Part shown: positions 57,157 to 64,000 of the stretch, piece by piece
Layout of the letters: every line of letters starts with the position of its first letter
Position numbering within the stretch: position 1 is the stretch's first letter
Assembly: GCA_907165275.2 (NCBI GenBank)
Contig: OU015655.1
Span: 6,274,501 to 6,338,500, forward strand
Length of the DNA: 64,000 nucleotides
Reading direction: 5' to 3'
Source: Zygaena filipendulae
Taxonomy: Eukaryota > Arthropoda > Insecta > Lepidoptera > Zygaenidae
The notes under the pieces: model-generated
Seen by the model: only the letters and a program-made list of their open reading frames with translations
Databases searched by the model: none
What the model was told of the DNA's origin: nothing
Translations under genes and position numbers: made by a program

Positions 57157-57694
57157 TTATACCACGTTTGCTTGGTTTCCACGACACAAGCTTGAAGCTT
57201 ATTATAGCTTAGTGTGGGATCTGTGTTGTTGTGATGTGAATGATTATTATTATACTTCGGCTAATAACTATGGCGTCCATAGACATACATATATTTAACA
57301 CATTTAACTCCCGCGCGGTTTTACCCACGTTAATTTTGGAGTTTCGGCGAAAATTCTAGGATAAATGTACCTACCTACATCCTTTTCTGTAGCCGTGATA
57401 AACGTGTAGGTATGCAAGATTTCATGATAATCAGTTCAGTAGTTAAAGCGTGAGGATATTACAAACTCACATTCGTTTTTATCGTGCTTACAGAATATTT
57501 AAAAAAAATTGCCGTATTGGGATTTTGCGCTTAGCAACGCATGTTAAATATTATTTTTAACTTATATAGGTACATAGATAAAAAAATTACTGCGTTTATT
57601 TATTGCCCTGAATTGCTGACATTTCATAGAATCACGAGTCTTATCATCTTGGGTAATATTGATGCTATGATAGTTTGAATTAATATTGATGCAT

Positions 57695-57700
57695 TTTATT
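57695..57700 (-). terminator. Possible poly(A) signal of the His/Cys-rich gene
   Basis: AATAAA on the minus strand about 200 nt after the stop codon, the first such hexamer downstream. AT-rich DNA makes chance matches common. Confidence 0.35.
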
Positions 57701-57901
57701 TTTGGTTGCAAAATAAATATAATAAAATTACGTCTATATTTTTTGCTATTTTTTAAAAATTATAAATACTTAGTCATTTCAAATGAACATTGTCTACAAA
57801 AAATACTCTGTTGTTCCGACAAAATTTTTAAACGGTGATTTAAAAAAAAAACAAAGTTCGCTGTAGAATATCACTGGAACAGCGAAGAGGAGGTAGAAGA
57901 G

Positions 57902-58066
57902 TTATTTGCAACATTTAGGGCGTTTTCCCTTCTTCCGGGGCACGATGCCGCGGCAAGTCCGACAAGGGACACAGCACGGTATGTTTTCCTCGTCGCACTG
58001 GATTTGCTTGCATGAATGGGTCGCTGGCTTAGCCTTCGCGGGCGCTCTCGGTGTTACCAGTTCCAC
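57902..58066 (-). CDS. His/Cys-rich gene, terminal exon
   Basis: Acceptor ACTTCAAG, 54 codons plus TAA. Starts VELVTPRAPAKAKP and ends KRPKCCK. Clearly more GC-rich than its surroundings, as expected of coding sequence. Confidence 0.78.
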   Translation of the reverse strand: MELVTPRAPAKAKPATHSCKQIQCDEENIPCCVPCRTCRGIVPRKKGKRPKCCK

Positions 58067-61000
58067 CTTGAAGTTTAATATTTATGTCAATATCAAGTTA
58101 CGTTTGTTTTCGGAAACCGGCTCCAAATGATTATTTATTATTATTACTTATTGTAATGAGAATAAATAAAGAAGGTTATTTTGATACCTTCGGCTGCTCG
58201 TGTGGTCAGTTATTCAAATTTTGCGGCTCGCGTGTTGCGATAGAATAGGTATAGATAAACATTAAACACACTCAATAGGTAGATAGTAGATACTACACCG
58301 CAATGTTTGCGAGTCATGCCTAATTTGTATCGTGAAAACTTTTACTTTTATATTCATTGAAATAAACTATCACAATTTACAACATATGATATCATGTGAC
58401 TTGTGACATTAGGTGTACCTATCTAGGTAGAAAACATCTAATAGGAATTTTTAGATTTTAAAATCAAAATCGTCACAACAATGGTTTCGCAAGAAAAATT
58501 TGCGGTATTGTTAACTACAATCGAATGTTGATCAAATGAATAAAATTGTTTTCCAGTCTGGTCGAGTTTATAAATAAAAATCTGATAGTGTCTCTATCTA
58601 CAGTTTTAGTTTTTGAAAAAATACTCTACATAGCATTACTCCTTATTCCGCGTAGTTTCGGGTTTAGTACCTAATGTGTAGTTTAATATACATTTAAGTA
58701 TGCAATATAGGTATAGGATTTAGGTAGGTAGGTACTTACTACAACACCAAGTTTATAGCTTGTGTTATCAAGTAGACTAACAGTAACACACAATAGATCT
58801 CTATTGTTGTTATTGTAATTTGTAACTAAGTGTTACTGTAAAATAAAAAATCCATTAGGTTGGAAAAAAAAATTCGGTGGGCATACACTCACTTCAATAT
58901 TGCCAGTTCTATTAGGCTCATCCGTTTGTTTTCCAATCTTCAGTATGAACACGTCTTTGTCGGGGTGAAGCACTTTCTGAGCTTGCACTCCTTTCGGGGC
59001 GTCCTTGGGAGTGACATTACAGACGTTGCACAACGTGTCGTGAGCTTCTTTTTTGCTATAGGTTAACTCAGAGTTCAGCGGGGTTCGTTTTGTGAGAGCT
59101 TCACAAATGTCATCGGGTATCTAGAATAAAAGTAATGCATGGCATTAACTTCATGACCACCACCGACCCATATCCAAGGTATACCATCCGTACCCACTTA
59201 TAATACCAACGAATGAGCAAGCAGAATTTGAAATTTCACTCGGGCCAGAAAAAAAGTTATGATACTAAATATTCCAATAGATAGGTAGTGTAGCAGACAC
59301 TATCAACCATTTTATTAAATTTCTTTTGGAATGCCATTTTTTCTTTTTTTTTAAAGAGAGGTGTCAAAAAGGTGGATTAGATTTTGACTGCTTGGAGACT
59401 AAAATAATGTATTTGTATTTATAATTATCAGATTATAACTTATTATCGAAGAAACTGGGGCACACACATTATCTTTTATTCCCACTGGTTCTCCTGGCAA
59501 ATGCACAGTGAAATAATAATTGTAACTTTAATATTGAAAGCGATCGGTTTGCGCTGGTATTGCTGACCCAAGTACAAAGCCAGTCAGATCTTGATTGGTG
59601 CTGTAGCGACGGGATCAGCGTGGCATCAGTTTTATTGAATTTCACCATTTGAATAATACTAATAGTAATAATAGTAGGTTCGAGGGTGCAATTGATGCTT
59701 ACACCCGAGCTTACTACTCTGCTTTACATCTCGATTGTGAGGTACCTAAGTAGAAAAAAACCGGCATTACAAGAATAAAACATTTTATTAACTTTTTTCA
59801 AGAACGAAATTGAGCTTCGCCGTTCGATATTTAAAATTTATGACTATCATATTCATACGAAGACAAGGCTGAATAGCGAAGCGAACCTCTTTTGTAATTG
59901 GGCTGAATCTCAGAAGTTATTCTTCTGAGGGCTGAATGTATGATGTCTATTGCCAGTATGATGGTTAGATGTACGCGAACTTTTTGAAAGAGTGAGGTTT
60001 TTTTTTTAAATTACTTACCGCCCTAAGGCTTTTCTAGTTACATTATTACTCTAGAGCGCTAATTGGTCACCTATACAAGCCCCATTTGGGGGCAATAAGA
60101 ACCTACTTACCGAATATGAGAGATGTAAAGAATGTTATTCTAATTTTGTTTAATTTAAAAAATAACTTTCATTAAAATCCCTATAAAAGCGTGTGATGGC
60201 GTTTTTACAAAAAACATTACAATTTCTGCATCGTAACTGAAAACAATTGCATTGGTATGGAGCGACGACATCATTTGCCTCGAGAAGAGATGCTGAGAGC
60301 CGTAGCCGGCCCTAGACACTTTTGATGTGTGTATTAATAGAAGGAAGCATTTATTTAGTCTCGGTTAAAGGTCAGAGGGAATTATGAAAATAAAAATCTA
60401 AATCTAATTTGCACCTGAAAGTTAAGTCTGTTAGCTGGACCACCATCGTCTCCTCCAGGCAGACCGCATGTCTCCGAACAGACGGACCCATCATCATCAC
60501 AGGTACACTGCTGCTGCAGCTTCAGCTGAGATGCTGTCAACTTCGGAGGCTTGGATGTGCTCTTAGGAACTCTAATTTTGACCTAGAATGAAACCCACGT
60601 GACGTGAGCTGTTTTACATATTGTGAATTGCGATTGTGGTTAATCATTGATAACCATGCAGACTTTGGTATAAAGTTATAGTTTTCAGGATAAAATCATT
60701 TGAATCATACTCTAGCCTTACCCTACCCTTTAAAAGACTACCCCACATGCAAGGTTAAGTTTTTACTGTTGATCAAATTCTGAAAACAGAAATGTGTATC
60801 TATTATTACTTCGTCTTACGGGACGGGACTTATTATTTCGTTATATTTGCAACAACTGTTCGTTAATCTGGATATATTCCTCATATCTAAATCAAAATTT
60901 AAGAGGCAAATCATAGACATATTAAACGCAAATAAAAGCAAATAAACTAAATACGTGTTTGCTATGTTTATGCTTGTGGCGATGCGCATGTGCGGGGATC

Positions 61001-62973
61001 ATTTGTGTATTCGAGTTTGAGGGTTTCCTCTTTATTGTGTTGTAAGTCGGTTGAAAATTGCATCAATTCGTAAATATTTGAGCATATTGTCTGCGCCGTG
61101 ATCTGCACATGTTTGACACAGTACCTACGTGCTATAATATATGTATTGTGTATTTGTTTTTTTTTTTTGTATATATCTATGTATTGGGTGTATTGTATGA
61201 ATTAATTTTAATGTATTATAATCTGTATTTATGTACTTTCATCACATATACTATAGTACGAGTATGTATCCTTGTATTAAGTTTAGGTATGTGTCACGTA
61301 TGTGTATATGTTTTAATATATATTATGTAGGTATTTATGTTGTATCGCATAGTTTATAGTAGAGTCGTACGGGGTAACTGAGCGCAGTGGGTAAGCGAGC
61401 GCACTGCCTGTATCTCCGGAATGGGGTGCGGGAGGCGAGGGGTTGGTTTTGGTCAATCAATGGGGCCGATATGGTGAATTAGTTGCGACATGCCCGAGCG
61501 CCGCACTACATGCTGTCTGTTAGTAATTTCCAAAAAACTATTTTCGTTGATTTACTTTCAACTTTTGAGCGTTTTGGAAAACACTGATACTTCTAAAACT
61601 GTTATGTGATGACGGTAAGTTACTCTTTCGTATATCAAATGCATATTCTTTTTTCGATTTTAAACCATGATTAGAGGTTCAGTTGAATGTTTAGGAATCG
61701 GCAGCCATTTGTTTGATATATGGCTTTCTAGGCAAAGTGTGCGCGGGTAAGTGTGCGCATGTGCACACTAGTATATGTAGTATATGTATAAATATACTAG
61801 TATAAATATTTATGTACTTTTTGGTTAAAATGTTTTTTGAAGAATACCTGCTTATTTATTCTTATTTTGTTTTAGTGATTATCGTCATGCCTCAAAAATA
61901 TGAGAAAAAAATACTTGAACTTACCTCAGTTACTGAACAACAAATCGCCAAGACTAAATTTTAGATTTTAAGATACTTTTGACTGATTTTAAAAGAAAAC
62001 TAAATTAAAAAAAATACTTCGTTAATATGCCTTTATATTTTTTGTACGATAATCTAAGTTTATTTCAGTTTTTCTATGTTATAAGTCGATTAGTTATTGA
62101 ATGCGCTCACTTACCCTATTGCGTCTACTTGCCCCACAGGTGTACGCACACTTACCCGCAATATGGGTCAAGTGTCCGCATTCCGACTTATTATCAAAAT
62201 GTTGATTTTTTTTTGTTAATTATGGAACGTGATGTTTTATGTTTTGTTTAAATTTATAGCCTAATAAATATTCTTTTCGAAACAATAATTTTATTTCCCA
62301 AATTCTGCTTTAGTTCTGCACAGTGAGGCTGAAAACAGTAAAGTGCGCGCACTTGACCCGAACGACTCTATGAGTGTGTATCCATGTATTGAGTGTGTGT
62401 GTATGTGTAAGTATGTGTTGTGTATGTAGGTATATGTCGGTATATATCAGATATTTATATTTATTTACATGCGCTCATGTCACTTTTTGAAAGTATATAT
62501 TTATGTATTTGTGCGTGTACATGCTCTGACCTTTTATTGAACAATTTGGTATAACTATTCATGGTTATAAATTACATAGCAGTCAATTAATGGCTTTACT
62601 ATTGTATCACTTCTAAGTCTTAAGAAATTGTTTTGTAAAATGCTGTTGACTGTAATAAATAAATAAATAAATAAATAAAATAAATAAATAAATAAATTTT
62701 TAATGTTATATTTTACAAAATATCTCAAATTATCTAGTATTTAAGTGGCTTTGGAGAAAGGAAACTCCTCACCTCACCCCCTATTCTCCTGTCCTCTTTT
62801 TCAACCTGTGTATAACTAGAACATTGCCATGGTTTTTAATATAGTTACCCAATTTCTTGCTTATTATGTAAACGTACCTCGTTTCCGTTAAATATGGCAC
62901 CGATTTCTTCGAACGGTTTTTTGTGATGTTGATGATGATGTCCTTTAGCATCTTTTGCTTCACCTTTGACCAT
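57902..62973 (-). CDS. Unrecognised 218-aa His/Cys-rich protein, four coding exons
   Basis: Exons 62973-62878, 60582-60415, 59120-58893 and 58066-57902 join entirely in phase 0 with GT-AG introns to an open frame ending TAA. The N-terminus has a GHHHQHHKK cluster (residues 11-19) and no signal peptide or membrane segment. Residues 58-71 hold CTCDDDGSVCSETC; 119-122 CNVC. The basic C-terminus (183-218) has Cys at 183, 188, 195, 196, 199, 202, 216 and 217, 15 Cys in all. Charged, Pro/Lys-rich linkers separate these blocks. The Cys/His spacing could bind metal or form disulfides; that is only a guess. An in-frame upstream ATG at 62985 (MVIK..) is possible, but 62973 has the better context (A at -3). 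I recognise no family. Other skipped exons cannot be excluded. Confidence 0.75.
58893..59120 (-). CDS. His/Cys-rich gene, coding exon 3
   Basis: Acceptor TTATTCTAG, donor GTGAGT (58892-58887), 76 codons from IPDDICEALTKR to NRTGNIE. Contains the CNVC pair. Confidence 0.78.
59121..60414. other. Intron 2 of the His/Cys-rich gene
   Basis: AT-rich, with no exon or named repeat detected. A short inverted motif (AGAAGTTATTCTTCTGAG) is near 59910. Confidence 0.5.
60415..60582 (-). CDS. His/Cys-rich gene, coding exon 2
   Basis: Acceptor CATTCTAG, donor GTGCAA (60414-60409, a weak donor), 56 codons, VKIRVPKSTSKPPKLTASQ to PANRLNFQ. The plus-strand ORF over the same bases is its shadow. Confidence 0.72.
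61362..62368. mobile_element. 1.0-kb element with reiterated GGGTAAGTGTGCGCA motifs, in intron 1 of the His/Cys-rich gene
   Basis: Ends GAGTCGTACGGGGTAACTG and inverted GAGTCGTTCGGGTCAAGTG, with TA on both sides (61360-61361 and 62369-62370). The motif GGGT(A/C)AG(T/C)G(T/A)GCGCA recurs near 61388, 61744 and 62162 directly and near 62102, 62141 and 62342 in reverse. No transposase ORF recognised; the 62027-62251 frame has no known similarity. Confidence 0.7.
62655..62697. repeat. (AAAT)n microsatellite
   Basis: About ten AAAT/TAAA units with one interruption. Confidence 0.9.
62878..62973 (-). CDS. His/Cys-rich gene, coding exon 1
   Basis: 32 codons from MVKGEAKDAKGHHHQHH to FNGNE; donor GTACGT (62877-62872). 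Confidence 0.72.
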
Positions 62974-62985
62974 TTTTATAACCAT

Positions 62986-64000
62986 ACAGATATACAGCAG
63001 AAAATTTTGTAAAGTGTGTGAACTAAGTATATGAAGAAAAATTTTCAGGTGCCTCTACAGTCGTTAAAAATAATTAAGATTCTTTTAGACGATGTCAAAC
63101 ATATCTCATAGACTAAGTATAGTGGTTAAATTCTCTTTGGACATTAGTTCCTCAGTTTTAGTTCTAGAAAAAGGTCTGACTGTCACGTGTTGAAACAGGT
63201 TGTATTTTTATTTTGTTGAATATTGTACCTCCGTCTTTTTTAACCGCGAATGCGAACAGATATGCAATAGGTAGGTATAGTATTCAGATTATAATATATA
63301 TATATCGAGGAACTTGCAGACATGAAAAATCTAATCAATATTGGTTCAGCCGTTCGGGGCACATATCACGGACCTGTATAATTATTAATATCTCATTGTA
63401 TATAGCACCATCTGTTCTTACGTAAAAAAACAAACACTCATTTTTCATTGCCTGAAAACGCGGATAACACCACGTTTTCTAAAAATTAAACTAGCTAGAT
63501 CGGTTAATCGCTCCCGAAATCCCCTAAATGCCAAATTTCATGAAAATCGTTGGAGCCGAACGGATCTCGTAACAAAAGGAATTAATTATAAGTCAAATTT
63601 TTATTTTTAAATCTTGAGTAGATACTTACATTTTTATTTTATCAGATAATGTAGGTATTATCAAACATACATTATAATAGATACTCACTTAGATTATTTT
63701 GACTTATACTAGTTTCATTTCATTGGGTTTCGTGATTTTCTCCGGAGCGGGGTAAAAGTATCGTAGGTATGTGTTTATTGTTAATCTAGAATTTATTAGG
63801 TCTTTCATTGAAATCCGTCCGGGTAGCCGTCCAAACATCTTCAAAAGTTTTCACATTCAAATTAGAAAATTCTTGTAAAAGCTTCCGCGGTAAGCGTATT
63901 ATAGGATTTTTAAGTACCTGTTATAGGATTCCGCGGCATGTTCGCTTTAACTCACAATGATATTTAAGTTCCTGCCTTTCATTATATTTAATTTGCTTAG
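62986..64000. other. 5' flank of the His/Cys-rich gene
   Basis: AT-rich. I found no TCAGT initiator on the minus strand between 62986 and 63300 and no further exon. Sequence at 63470-63560 (CTAGCTAGATCGGTTAATCG, CCAAATTTCATGAAAATCG) resembles dispersed lepidopteran repeats. Confidence 0.4.

Larger units (their letters stand above)
56575..57265 (+). mobile_element. tRNA-headed SINE, family 2, copy 2, with two nested insertions
   Basis: Head GCATGCCTACCCGCTAATCA and B box GGGTTCGATTC. Body to about 56708 and 3' block (ACCACGTTTGCTTGGTTTCC) from about 57160. Between them sit a lepidopteran repeat (56709-56880) and a TIR element (56906-57156), both absent from copy 1. Confidence 0.65.
24196..57694. 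other. 33-kb gene-poor interval dominated by mobile DNA
   Basis: I found no spliceable host exons here. The individual repeats are listed separately. Stretches with nothing I can name include about 25320-26160, 26540-27560, 36020-38340, 40730-41350, 42790-44000, 48550-49550, 51000-51150 and 55770-56560. Genes just outside the window could have distal 5' exons in the GC-rich patches. Confidence 0.5.

Noticed and set aside
1..64000. CRISPR array, bacterial operon or phage features
   Set aside because: Spliced genes, SINEs and MITEs identify an animal nuclear genome; no regularly spaced identical repeats with unique spacers were seen.

Overview
The window looks like a nuclear genome segment of a moth or butterfly (Lepidoptera). 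It is AT-rich and intron-rich, packed with short non-autonomous transposons, and carries many copies of the repeat ending near GTGAAACCGCGGGGCACAGC that is typical of lepidopteran genomes. It also holds mariner relics, tRNA-derived SINEs and non-LTR retrotransposon scraps. No bacterial-type genes, rRNA, CRISPR array or true tRNA gene was seen. Exons were assembled by hand from protein similarity, splice sites and phase, so all gene models are predictions.

Three host genes can be supported, all on the minus strand. (1) At 1-1612 are the first three coding exons of a membrane-anchored short-chain dehydrogenase (SDR16C / 17-beta-HSD-13 / RDH10-like). The gene runs off the left edge before its catalytic exons. 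(2) At 10054-22675, with a putative TATA-less Inr+DPE promoter at about 24193, is a complete eight-coding-exon SLC36-type (pathetic-like) proton-coupled amino acid transporter of about 470 aa. One of its introns has a GC-AG boundary, and another consists almost wholly of a 1.75-kb palindrome. (3) At 57902-62973 is a four-exon gene for a 218-aa His/Cys-rich protein that I do not recognise. All its introns are phase 0.

Between 24.2 and 57.9 kb I see no convincing host exon. This gene-poor stretch holds nested mobile DNA: TTA-flanked MITEs, P-superfamily-like elements with 8-bp target duplications and a THAP remnant, hAT-like MITEs, a 1.5-kb repeat present twice in direct orientation (12.9 and 44.3 kb), a composite LINE+SINE insertion, and GC/CpG-rich patches that could be promoters or 5' exons of genes outside the window.

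The genes do not appear functionally linked. The most interesting signals are the palindrome-filled SLC36 intron with a 64-bp perfect hairpin inside its loop, the P-like MITE pair, the unrecognised His/Cys-rich gene, and a 1.0-kb intronic element with repeated GGGTAAGTGTGCGCA-type motifs.
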